Shown: one piece after another, positions 9,125 through 16,660 of the stretch
Numbering within the stretch: the first letter of the stretch is position 1
Layout of the letters: each line of letters starts with the position of its first letter
NCBI GenBank assembly: GCA_902554325.1
Contig: CACDOH010000002.1
Span: 1 to 64,000, forward strand
Reading direction: 5' to 3'
Origin: an uncultured Pelagibacteraceae bacterium
GTDB lineage: Bacteria; Pseudomonadota; Alphaproteobacteria; Pelagibacterales; AG-422-B15
DNA: 64,000 bases
The notes under the pieces: model-generated
Seen by the model: the letters and a program-made list of their open reading frames with translations, nothing else
What the model was told of the DNA's origin: nothing
The model's database searches: none
Made by a program: the position numbers and the translations under genes

Positions 9125-10440
9125 TGAGCAAAGATCGTGACGTTAAACTTGAGGGATATTACAAATCCCATTGGCCAGTAGAATGTGGAGGTAACCGCAG
9201 ACAAAAAGCTGCCAATGGAAGATTGGATGTAAAAAATAAACAAGCACGTGTACAGAGTATTCGTAACGAAAAATGGAATGTTATGACCATTTTTCGAGAG
9301 CGCGAAGAACTTTTTCTTGGAGGCACTATGCCAAGTTTTACTGGTCCGCCTCCATTTGGTTGGGTTCAAAAAATTGATCCTCAAACTCTTGAAGTTATTA
9401 ATGAGACACCTCGACTTCCCTGTGGTGAGCATGTTTGGTGCGGAGCCATTGCTGCCCATCAAAACGGCAACATCATTAAAGTTAATGGCAATTATATGCA
9501 TAGTATTACTAATCAATGTGAAGTCGACATTGAAAAAAAGCTTCCAATTGACCAAGCACATAATGGGTTATTGGTCTTGTCTGATGGTTCTATTGTAACC
9601 AAAGACCTTCGCCTTGAGGGGCAGGGTAGGTCAACCATCACGCGACTGAACGATAAACTAGAGTTAATGCATGAACCTTTTTTATTACCTGAAGGTTCAA
9701 TGGGAAGGATTGCTTCAGATAAAAATGATGATGGTGAATTTATCTACATACCTGGAATAGAAAAAATATGGAAAATAAGAGTTGATGAAAAGCTTTCTGT
9801 GGATGGGAATTGGTCGCCAACCTATCGTTCAACCGATGATGATCAAGGCCTATCTTGGGACGGGTGTATTTCAGATGGATCCATGTGGCTAATGAATAAC
9901 GGCGATATAGATTCACTGAGAGCAATATACTCAACCCATCCTAATGGTAGGTTTAATAAAGCACCTAAGGAACTAAGTTGGAGAAGAAGCGCCCCTTGGA
10001 GTTGTAAGCAGAGATTGTATAAATTTGATCTCTATTCTAATGAATTTCAGTATATAGAGCCATTTGAAAAATCTGGAGGTGGTATAATAGCCCCACCAGT
10101 AAATATACCAGAACATAACATATGTGTTTGTTGGGATAGTATTAATGGGGGACTAGCAGGCATTGATACCACAGCAAAAAAAATTGATCTTTCCTGGAAA
10201 ATTGATGATATCCGTCCAACAATGCAGCCTGTTGTTTTTCCTGAAAGCAAAGAACTAGTTATTAATAGTTTTGAAGAAAATGATGATAAATTGGTTGTGA
10301 TTGATTTAACTAATGGCAATATTTTAGATAAAGTTTCTCTTAAGTCGCCGTTAGCAAATGGTATGTTTTTAACACCTGGTTTAAATAATGATATTTTTTA
10401 CTGCACAACAAGAACAATAGCCAGGGTGAGTTGGACGTAA
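9124..10440 (+). CDS. predicted beta-propeller protein of unknown function
   Basis: A 438-residue protein with no signal peptide. Repeated short strands of the pattern Gly/Asn-turn-hydrophobic strand recur through the sequence (NGLLVLSDGSIVTKDL, CVCWDSINGGLAGIDTTAKKIDLSW, KLVVIDLTNGNILDKVSL), as in SMP-30/PQQ-type beta-propellers. It starts inside the GST stop and is thus translationally coupled to it. A joint role in modifying or sensing a small organic compound is an inference. I do not recognise the family. Confidence 0.6.
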   Translation: MSKDRDVKLEGYYKSHWPVECGGNRRQKAANGRLDVKNKQARVQSIRNEKWNVMTIFREREELFLGGTMPSFTGPPPFGWVQKIDPQTLEVINETPRLPCGEHVWCGAIAAHQNGNIIKVNGNYMHSITNQCEVDIEKKLPIDQAHNGLLVLSDGSIVTKDLRLEGQGRSTITRLNDKLELMHEPFLLPEGSMGRIASDKNDDGEFIYIPGIEKIWKIRVDEKLSVDGNWSPTYRSTDDDQGLSWDGCISDGSMWLMNNGDIDSLRAIYSTHPNGRFNKAPKELSWRRSAPWSCKQRLYKFDLYSNEFQYIEPFEKSGGGIIAPPVNIPEHNICVCWDSINGGLAGIDTTAKKIDLSWKIDDIRPTMQPVVFPESKELVINSFEENDDKLVVIDLTNGNILDKVSLKSPLANGMFLTPGLNNDIFYCTTRTIARVSWT

Positions 10441-10517
10441 CATACATTTAATTTTTAGTTCTTTTCATTATGTATATGTTGGAGTTAATATAATCGTTTA
10501 ATTATAAAGGAGAAAAT

Positions 10518-10814
10518 ATGGAATTTTGCAATGCTGTGAGAGCTAAAGTCAAAGAAGGTTGTGAAGAAGAATATTTGGAGATCAATAGAGGTTTTGAAAA
10601 TTTACCTGGCCAAAAGATTAGTCGTCTTTTCAAAACAGGAGAAAGAACATATTGCTATATCGGCATATGGGAATCAGAAGAGGCAATTGCTGCTCAGAGA
10701 GATGCAATGATCGCAAATTTAGATAAGATGAGGCACGTCCTTGAAGAATTATCACCTGAATTAGGTGTAACTGATCCTGTTTCAGGTACAGTTGTTCTTG
10801 ATTATGATGGATAA
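10518..10814 (+). CDS. small monooxygenase-like alpha/beta barrel (ABM fold) protein
   Basis: This 98-residue protein has the layout of dimeric ferredoxin-like ABM proteins: an N-terminal strand (FCNAVRAKVKEGCEEEYLEIN), a middle strand with aromatic residues (RTYCYIGIWESEEAIAAQRDAM), and a C-terminal strand (TVVLDYDG). The ribosome site AAAGGAG lies 7 bases before the ATG. Members include quinol monooxygenases and heme-degrading enzymes, but many act only as binding proteins. The function is unresolved. Confidence 0.6.
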   Translation: MEFCNAVRAKVKEGCEEEYLEINRGFENLPGQKISRLFKTGERTYCYIGIWESEEAIAAQRDAMIANLDKMRHVLEELSPELGVTDPVSGTVVLDYDG

Positions 10815-10833
10815 ATCGGGTTAAGATCTTAAT

Positions 10834-10965
10834 ATGAATCTAGATCTACCTGAGTTGTTATTTGGCATTCCATTGCATTTAACACTTTTGTGTATTTCTA
10901 AATTATATGCAAATAGGTCATATGATGAAGCAGCAGGATATTTTAGTAAGGCGGGTAAAGTTTAA
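10834..10965 (+). CDS. possible 43-aa small protein
   Basis: An uninterrupted short ORF from ATG 10834 to TAA 10963-10965. It has one hydrophobic stretch (LLFGIPLHLTLLCISKLY) followed by ANRSYDEAAGYFSKAGKV. No strong ribosome site is visible and no family is recognised. It lies between the ABM-fold gene and the methyltransferase. It could be chance. Confidence 0.25.
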   Translation: MNLDLPELLFGIPLHLTLLCISKLYANRSYDEAAGYFSKAGKV

Positions 10966-11072
10966 AAATTTATTACCTCCTGTTATTAAGCTAGTCATCA
11001 AAAGAAAATGCAATCTATGTTTCATTGACTTAAACAAAGCCACGAGAGCTTCTAAAACATATCATTAATAAT

Positions 11073-11861
11073 ATGAGCTTAACCGACGAAGGACACTACG
11101 GTCCCAAACAATTGAATATGCTTAAAACCATCTGGGGTGAAGGATTTTTATCACCAGGGGGCACTGATGAAATTGATCAAATTTTAAAAGGATTAGACTT
11201 AAAAGGCAAAAAAGTTTTGGACATTGGCTGCGGTACAGGAGGAGCAGTTTTTCATATGATAGAAAAATATGGTGCTAATGAAGCAATTGGAATAGATCCA
11301 GAACCATTAGTGATCGAAACTGCAAATGATTTAGCTATAAAGAAAGGCATATCTAATAAAGTGAAATTTATATGTACTAAGCCTGGTGAACATAATTTTG
11401 AAGATAAAAGCTTTCAGGTTGTTTTTAGCAAGGAAGCCTTTTTACATATTGTTGACAAAAAAAAATTACTCCAAGAGATAAATGATATCTTAGTTGATGA
11501 TGGAATTCTTTCTGTGGGAGACTGGATGAGGAATGATGATAATGAGCCATCAGAGCAGATGAAGGAGTATATTGCAGCGGAAGGTCTAGATATGTTCATG
11601 TGCTCACTCGAGAAGTATGAAAGTCTTTTAAAAGAAACAGGATTTAAAGTTCTAACACTAAATGATCGTAACAAATGGTACTTAGAAAAAGTTAAGACAG
11701 AAATATCAGATATAAAAGGCCCCCTTTATGATGAGGTGACAAGGCTAATCGGAAAAGAAGAAGCAGATGGAGCGCTTGAGATTTGGGAAAAATTACTTGG
11801 TGTAGTTGAAAAAGGAGAACATCGCCCTGGCAATTTTCAAGCCATAAAGATATCAAACTAA
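11073..11861 (+). CDS. SAM-dependent methyltransferase, phosphoethanolamine/amine N-methyltransferase-like
   Basis: A 262-residue class I methyltransferase. Motif I is VLDIGCGTGGAVFHMIEKYG near residue 45, the second acidic residue is in AIGIDPEPLV, and VVFSKEAFLHIVDKKKLLQEINDIL matches the region after motif III in phosphoethanolamine and glycine/sarcosine N-methyltransferases. GILSVGDWMRNDD is motif V-like. This points to methylation of a small amine such as phosphoethanolamine, from family resemblance only. The DUF2805-type gene follows 1 base after the stop. Confidence 0.7.
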   Translation: MSLTDEGHYGPKQLNMLKTIWGEGFLSPGGTDEIDQILKGLDLKGKKVLDIGCGTGGAVFHMIEKYGANEAIGIDPEPLVIETANDLAIKKGISNKVKFICTKPGEHNFEDKSFQVVFSKEAFLHIVDKKKLLQEINDILVDDGILSVGDWMRNDDNEPSEQMKEYIAAEGLDMFMCSLEKYESLLKETGFKVLTLNDRNKWYLEKVKTEISDIKGPLYDEVTRLIGKEEADGALEIWEKLLGVVEKGEHRPGNFQAIKISN

Positions 11862-11862
11862 T

Positions 11863-12102
11863 ATGGATAATAAACTATCCCAGGCAGATACTGATCGTAT
11901 TATTGAAATGGCTTGGGAAGATCGAACAACTTTTATTGATATTAATAATCAATTTGGACTTAAAGAAAAAGAAGTGATAAAGATTATGAAAGATAATCTT
12001 AAACGTAATTCTTTTCTGAAATGGAGACAAAGAGTGAGGGGACGAAAAACAAAAATCAATCCAATTTCAGATCGATTTAAATCTTCTAATCAAAAAACAT
12101 AA
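11863..12102 (+). CDS. TIGR03643/DUF2805 family protein
   Basis: The 79-residue protein shows the family's pattern almost from end to end: IIEMAWEDRTTFIDINNQFGLKEKEVIKIM, then SFLKWRQRVRGRKTK. The first part reads as a helix-turn-helix-like fold and the end is strongly basic, suggesting nucleic acid binding. No experimental function is known to me for this family. It sits between a methyltransferase and a rhodanese with 1- and 4-base gaps. Confidence 0.85.
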   Translation: MDNKLSQADTDRIIEMAWEDRTTFIDINNQFGLKEKEVIKIMKDNLKRNSFLKWRQRVRGRKTKINPISDRFKSSNQKT

Positions 12103-12106
12103 TAAT

Positions 12107-12484
12107 ATGAGCTCGGTACAAAATATTTCATCTGAAGACTGCTTTAAAAAATTAAATGAAGATCAGAATTCTTACCTCATTGATGTTAGAAGTCCAACTG
12201 AGTGGAACGTTGATGGCATTCCCGATGAAGATTCTTTTGAGGGTATTCTTTTTAAAATAGCTATAAGAAACGAGGAAGGAACTCAAAACCCAAATTTTAT
12301 TGAAGAATTTAACTCCCTTGAAATACCTAAGGACTCAAATATTTATTTTATTTGTAAATCAGGTGCTCGTTCTAATCTAGCTGCCAACATGATCGAGAAT
12401 GAAGGTTATAAAAGCCTATTTAATGTTGAAGATGGTTTTACTCTAGGGTGGAAGCCTAAAGGTCTCCCTTCATCGGAATATTAA
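12107..12484 (+). CDS. rhodanese-like sulfurtransferase domain protein
   Basis: The 125-residue single rhodanese domain includes LIDVRSPTEWNVDGIPD and the active-site loop FICKSGARSNLAANM with the persulfide-carrying cysteine. The C-terminal GWKPKGLP is typical of the short alphaproteobacterial rhodaneses. It would move sulfane sulfur between small thiols or proteins. The last 4 bases overlap convergently with mlaC. Confidence 0.88.
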   Translation: MSSVQNISSEDCFKKLNEDQNSYLIDVRSPTEWNVDGIPDEDSFEGILFKIAIRNEEGTQNPNFIEEFNSLEIPKDSNIYFICKSGARSNLAANMIENEGYKSLFNVEDGFTLGWKPKGLPSSEY

Positions 12485-13080
12485 TCTGAGACTGAAACAA
12501 TTTTCTCGATCAGCTTATCCAAATCATAATCATTGTTAGCTAGGAATGACTGAAATTCTTCTCGCTGCGCAATCACAAGACTGATGCCTTCAATATTTAA
12601 ATCAATGATTTTTATCTTATTGTCCTTATTTAAAAGTCTCCACTTAAGATTAATCTTAAGTGTGTCAGTTCCTTCCCTAATAATATTACTTTCAACAATC
12701 ACGTATTTGCCAGCCTCTTGTGATCCGACTACATCAACTTTTTCACCTGCATACTGGTCAAGTTTATTAGCGTACGAGCTTACAAAGTAATCTTTGAATG
12801 CAATTAAATATGCTTCTTTTTGTTCATCTGAAGCATTTTTCCATGCTTTAGATAAAACAAATTTAGAAATTAAATTAAGATCAATCGATGACATCACTAA
12901 TTCCGTAAAACTTGAAGTTCTTTCAGTGTCTGAAAGTGAATTATTACTTAAGATAGATATAGCCGAATTCGCAAATGACGCTACAAACTTTTCCTCTTCT
13001 GCAAAATTAGATGCAAGAACTGTCAGATTGAAACCGCAGCAAAGAAAAAGTATATAAATATGAAATCTAATCCTAGTCAT
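12481..13080 (-). CDS. mlaC: MlaC-like phospholipid-binding periplasmic protein
   Basis: A 199-residue exported protein: the hydrophobic N-terminus IYILFLCCGFNLTVLA is a signal peptide. The body has MlaC/Ttg2D features: FAEEEKFVASFANSAISILSN, a middle FVLSKAWKNASDEQKEAYLIAFKDYF, and a late WRLLNKDNKIKIIDLNIEGISL. MlaC ferries phospholipids between MlaA in the outer membrane and the MlaFEDB transporter. It overlaps mlaA by 8 bases, the usual order in alphaproteobacteria. No mlaFEDB genes are in this window. Confidence 0.88.
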   Translation of the reverse strand: MTRIRFHIYILFLCCGFNLTVLASNFAEEEKFVASFANSAISILSNNSLSDTERTSSFTELVMSSIDLNLISKFVLSKAWKNASDEQKEAYLIAFKDYFVSSYANKLDQYAGEKVDVVGSQEAGKYVIVESNIIREGTDTLKINLKWRLLNKDNKIKIIDLNIEGISLVIAQREEFQSFLANNDYDLDKLIEKIVSVSD

Positions 13081-13894
13081 ATGTAATCTCTATATCTGGT
13101 CCTACATAGCTTTCATCTAGCTCAAAGTCATCAAAAATGTCATTTTCTTGTTCAGAGGAATCAATTTCTAGATTGCTTGCTGCTTGACTTTCCCTTCCTT
13201 GAGAATAAAAACTCCTGACTGCAGCATAATAGTCAATTGAATTATTCTGCAGGTCATCAAGTATTTCAACATTTTGAGATCTAAAATCAACTGCGCCTGT
13301 TCCTAATCGATATGTTCTTAGTGAGTCAGAAGCGCTACCTCCTCCAATTTGATACATTGGATCTAAAAGAGATGTGGAGAGAAGACCCGCAAAGTCTCGA
13401 GGATTAGATGGACCCAAGAAAGGCAATACTACGTATGGACCTGAGGAAACGCCCCAAACCGATAATGTTTGTCCAAAATCTTCGGTTTCAGTAACTAAGC
13501 CCATGCTTGATGCTGGATCAAAGAAGCCTAATAATCCAACGGTTGAATTAATAATAAACCTTGATGTTGATACTCCAGCTTTTCTGAGCTCTCCTTGAAG
13601 AAGATTATTAACGGCAGTAATGGGCATGCTTAAATTATTTAAGGAATATGTAATTCTATTTCTCACAAATCCAGGTATAAGGGCCTTGTATGTTACGGCG
13701 ATCGGTCTTAAAATAATTTTATCAAAGATGACATTAAAAGAAAACACGACCCTATTTACCTTTTCAAATGGATCGTTAACTGTTGACACCTCTTGCTGTG
13801 ATAAAGAGCTATTCAATTCAGTACTTTTGGAAGCACAACCCTGAAAGACCAGAGTAGATCCAATAATTAGCACTAATAGTATTCTCAAGTTCAT
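13073..13894 (-). CDS. mlaA: MlaA/VacJ outer-membrane lipoprotein
   Basis: The 273-residue protein has a lipoprotein signal (LVLIIGSTLVFQGCASK) with the lipidated Cys in GC. MlaA signatures follow: DPFEKVNRVVFSFN, NLSMPITAVNNLLQG, RFIINSTVGLLGFFDPAS, TEDFGQTLSVWGVSSGPYVVLPFLGPSNPRD. MlaA removes mislocalised phospholipids from the outer leaflet and hands them to MlaC, which is encoded directly downstream. The acidic C-terminal tail (SSEQENDIFDDFELDE) is usual for alphaproteobacterial members. Confidence 0.93.
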   Translation of the reverse strand: MNLRILLVLIIGSTLVFQGCASKSTELNSSLSQQEVSTVNDPFEKVNRVVFSFNVIFDKIILRPIAVTYKALIPGFVRNRITYSLNNLSMPITAVNNLLQGELRKAGVSTSRFIINSTVGLLGFFDPASSMGLVTETEDFGQTLSVWGVSSGPYVVLPFLGPSNPRDFAGLLSTSLLDPMYQIGGGSASDSLRTYRLGTGAVDFRSQNVEILDDLQNNSIDYYAAVRSFYSQGRESQAASNLEIDSSEQENDIFDDFELDESYVGPDIEITYD

Positions 13895-13989
13895 TAGATT
13901 AATGCTATTCTATATAAATTTTGTAATCAAATTAATACTTTAATTGAATTTAAATTTATGAGGCATTTTAGAGAATAAATGGAACTATT

Positions 13990-14889
13990 TTGAGAACCAA
14001 AGACATTATTTTAGTATTAATGATAAATTTTGCTTTTAGTTTAGCCTTTATTTCAGCAAAGATTGGGGTAACAGAATTTCCGCCATTTCTTTTTACAACA
14101 ATGCGCTTTTTGCTTATCGCTCTTATTTTAATTCCATTCCTTAAGATTCATAAAGGTCAAATGAGCAATATTTTGATAGTTTCAATCCTCGGAGGAGGAA
14201 TTCATTTTGCATTTTTTTATTTAGCCCTTGATAATTCTCAGTATATTTCATCTGTTGCAATCGTACTTCAATTAGGGGTGCCAATTGCTACCATCTTATC
14301 CGTAATCTTTCTTAAGGAAGTGATTAGATGGAGAAGAATACTGGGTATCACTTTATCTTTTGGAGGCGTAATAATACTAGTCTTTGAGCCAACGATTTTT
14401 TATGACTTGGGCGGGGTTTATTTTGCTCTTCTAGCGGCTTTCTCTATAGCTGTAAGTCTATTATTTATGAAAAAACTAGAAAATATTAAGGTATTTGATC
14501 TACAGGCATGGATCGCTTTTATAAGCTTTATTTTTCTGGCAATTGTATCGTTAATTTTTGAAGATAATCATTTTGAAGTAATAACAAATGCTAATTTAAT
14601 TGGTTGGTATGCTGTTTTATTTACAGCTTTTGCAGCAACATTAATAGGTCATGCAGGATTTTATTATCTAATTACTAGGTATGAATTATCAAAAGTAACA
14701 CCTTTAACTCTCATGGCTCCTATTTTGGCTATAGTAAACGCATTTATAATTTCTTTATTTTCATTATATGAAGGTTTTGATGAGGTAATTACTGTAAAAA
14801 TTATTTTCGGTGCATTAATTACTTTGATTGGGGTCGCTATAGTAATGATCCGTGAGCCAGAAGAAAAAAAAGTTTTGCAATCACCATGA
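13990..14889 (+). CDS. EamA/DMT-superfamily transporter
   Basis: A 299-residue protein with ten hydrophobic helices in two repeated halves, the EamA arrangement. The first half starts MINFAFSLAFISAKIGVTEFPPFLFTTMRF, with the conserved Arg. The second carries GHAGFYYLITRYELSKVTPLTLMAPILAI. Such proteins are exporters of amino acids or metabolites. The start is a TTG at 13990, because the upstream in-frame ATG does not exist in this frame. The stop overlaps the amidase ATG by 4 bases. Confidence 0.85.
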   Translation: MRTKDIILVLMINFAFSLAFISAKIGVTEFPPFLFTTMRFLLIALILIPFLKIHKGQMSNILIVSILGGGIHFAFFYLALDNSQYISSVAIVLQLGVPIATILSVIFLKEVIRWRRILGITLSFGGVIILVFEPTIFYDLGGVYFALLAAFSIAVSLLFMKKLENIKVFDLQAWIAFISFIFLAIVSLIFEDNHFEVITNANLIGWYAVLFTAFAATLIGHAGFYYLITRYELSKVTPLTLMAPILAIVNAFIISLFSLYEGFDEVITVKIIFGALITLIGVAIVMIREPEEKKVLQSP

Positions 14890-15617
14890 TATACAAATTT
14901 CAAAATTCTCCTAATTTTGAGAAAAGAAAATATAGAAAAATAAAATATCTTATAGTTCATTATACAGGAATGAAGTCATCAGCTGAGTCTTTGAAGAGAT
15001 TGCAGTCAAAAAAATATAAAGTTAGCTCACACTATTTCATAAATGAATATGGAGAAATCATCCAACTCGTGAAAGATCAGAATATTGCTTGGCACACAGG
15101 TATCTCATTCTGGGGATCAGACAAAAATCTCAATTCGAAATCAATCGGAATAGAGATACAGAATAAAGGTCAAGAATTTGGATATCATAAATTCAACAAG
15201 TCACAAGTAGATGCTTTAGTAAAGTTAATGTTATATTTAAAAAATAAATATGAAATTAATGACTCATTCATATTAGGACACTCGGATATAGCTCCATTAA
15301 GAAAAGTAGACCCTGGTTATTTATTTCCTTGGAAATTATTAAATAAAAAAGGGATAGGATTGCTTCCAAAAAAAAATAATTCTAATAAAAAACTAAATCC
15401 CTCAAATATAAAAAATTTACAGCTTTTATTGAGAGACTTTGGTTACAAAATTTCAATTAATGGATTAATGGATAAAGAAACTCTTCAAGTTATTTATGCT
15501 TTTGAGAGCCATTATTGTCCTGAAGAACTAGAAGAATTTCCCGTTAAAAATAAATTGATAGGATATCTGCGAAATTTAATAAAATCAAAAAACAGAAGCT
15601 TGACCAAAAAACACTAA
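14886..15617 (+). CDS. N-acetylmuramoyl-L-alanine amidase, AmiD-like
   Basis: The 243-residue protein has an Amidase_2/PGRP domain: LIVHYTGMKSSAESL (zinc His), SSHYFINEYGEIIQLVKDQNIAWHTG, SIGIEIQNKG, and a late GHSDIAPLRKVDPGYLFPW with a second zinc ligand. Residues 175-235 form a peptidoglycan-binding repeat. The domain pair matches AmiD enzymes that cleave anhydro-muropeptides in wall recycling. No signal peptide is obvious, so it may be cytoplasmic like AmpD. RNase P RNA starts just downstream. Confidence 0.88.
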   Translation: MIYKFQNSPNFEKRKYRKIKYLIVHYTGMKSSAESLKRLQSKKYKVSSHYFINEYGEIIQLVKDQNIAWHTGISFWGSDKNLNSKSIGIEIQNKGQEFGYHKFNKSQVDALVKLMLYLKNKYEINDSFILGHSDIAPLRKVDPGYLFPWKLLNKKGIGLLPKKNNSNKKLNPSNIKNLQLLLRDFGYKISINGLMDKETLQVIYAFESHYCPEELEEFPVKNKLIGYLRNLIKSKNRSLTKKH

Positions 15618-15629
15618 GACTGTAAATGA

Positions 15630-15992
15630 TATTTGCCAGATAATTGGATGACTGCTTTACTTGTAAAGAGGAAAGTCCGGGCTCCATAAGACAATGGTGC
15701 CGGGTAATACCCGGCGGGGGCGACCCCAGGGAAAGTGCCGCAGAAAATAAACCGCCTTAATTGAAATTTATAAGGTAAGGGTGAAAAGGTGAGGTAAGAG
15801 CTCACCGCTTTTTTGGTAACAAAAAAGGCATGGTAAACCCCGCCAGGAGCAAGATCAAATAGAGTTACAATAGTTAGTCTTGACTGTAACTGGGTTGATC
15901 GCATGATTCGTGTGGTAACACTCGAACTAGATGAATAGTCATAGATTTTATTAAATCACAGAACCCGGCTTATAGATTATCTGGTAATTTTT
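15630..15992 (+). ncRNA. rnpB: RNase P RNA, bacterial type A
   Basis: The conserved core GAGGAAAGTCCGGGCTCC begins at about 15669 and the matching 3' core ACAGAACCCGGCTTATAGAT begins at about 15959. The ends pair as P1 (GCCAGATAAT with ATTATCTGG). Between them lie the expected GGTAATACCCGG, GTGCCGCAGAAAATAAACCGCC and AAGGGTGAAAAGGT motifs. A T-run follows the P1 strand and can act as terminator. The end points are approximate. The antisense 96-aa ORF here is a shadow. Confidence 0.95.
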
Positions 15993-16090
15993 TATCTATT
16001 TATTTTCAATTACTTATTAAATTTGCTTAAAGTGAATTATCATATAAGCTACTGAAAAATATAATTAATCCAAAAAAAGCAGTAGACATA

Positions 16091-16136
16091 ACCCATTTGA
16101 TCCCATATTATCCCATGTAATCCCAATTTAACCCAA
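16091..16136 (+). promoter_or_regulatory. MraZ-binding repeat array (five CCCA boxes)
   Basis: Five CCCA boxes occur with an exact 10-base period (starting at 16092, 16102, 16112, 16122 and 16132), directly upstream of mraZ. MraZ binds TGGG repeats with 10-bp phasing in front of its own operon in other bacteria. Here the TGGG strand is the minus strand. The array is expected to mediate autoregulation of the division operon. This replaces any recognisable ribosome site for the longer mraZ start. Confidence 0.8.
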
Positions 16137-16182
16137 ATGAGGTAATTTGTTGATTATTTTAATAACTAACTTTTTTTATAAA

Positions 16183-16635
16183 ATGGCATTGTTTCTATCT
16201 ACTTATATTTATCGCATAGACAAGAAAGGTCGTGTTTCAGTACCTTCTTCATTCAGAAGTGTACTTGAACAAAATGGTCTTAAGGGAATGATTTGCTATC
16301 CGTCACCAACCCTTGAATCAATTGAAGGTTGTGCAATTAACCGAATGCAAAAAATAAGTGATGCGATCGAGCATGCTGGGCCTTTTAGTGAAGAACGGAA
16401 CACTTTTTCATCTTCTATATTTGCAGACAGTCATCAAATTCATTTTGATCAAGAAGGCAGAGTAATAATACCTGGTGAATTAATTGTATCAGCAGGAATC
16501 ATTGATCAAGTTTCATTTGTAGGTATGGGCGAAACTTTTCAAATGTGGAACCCGACTACGTATGAGGACTATAAAAAAGACAAAACAAATAGTGCAAAGA
16601 ATAATTTAGCAAATCTCAAATGGAGTAATCAATAA
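16183..16635 (+). CDS. mraZ: MraZ transcriptional regulator of the division and wall cluster
   Basis: The protein from ATG 16183 has 150 residues, the family's usual size, starting MALFLSTYIYRIDKKGRVSVPSSFR; the TTG start at 16147 in the track adds a non-conserved tail. It has two AbrB-like SpoVT domains, each with the DKKGRV/DQEGRV-type motif (residues 12-18 and about 88-94). MraZ assembles as a ring and binds direct repeats. Its operator lies immediately upstream. It heads the operon, as in most bacteria. Confidence 0.93.
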   Translation: MALFLSTYIYRIDKKGRVSVPSSFRSVLEQNGLKGMICYPSPTLESIEGCAINRMQKISDAIEHAGPFSEERNTFSSSIFADSHQIHFDQEGRVIIPGELIVSAGIIDQVSFVGMGETFQMWNPTTYEDYKKDKTNSAKNNLANLKWSNQ

Positions 16636-16660
16636 CTAATGAAAATAGGAGGATAATTTC

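Noticed and set aside
9019-9561. 180-aa minus-strand ORF
   Set aside because: It lies antisense to the well-supported GST and propeller genes, has no ribosome site and reads as a shadow frame.
15614-15904. 96-aa minus-strand ORF
   Set aside because: It lies over the RNase P RNA, whose conserved cores are clear.
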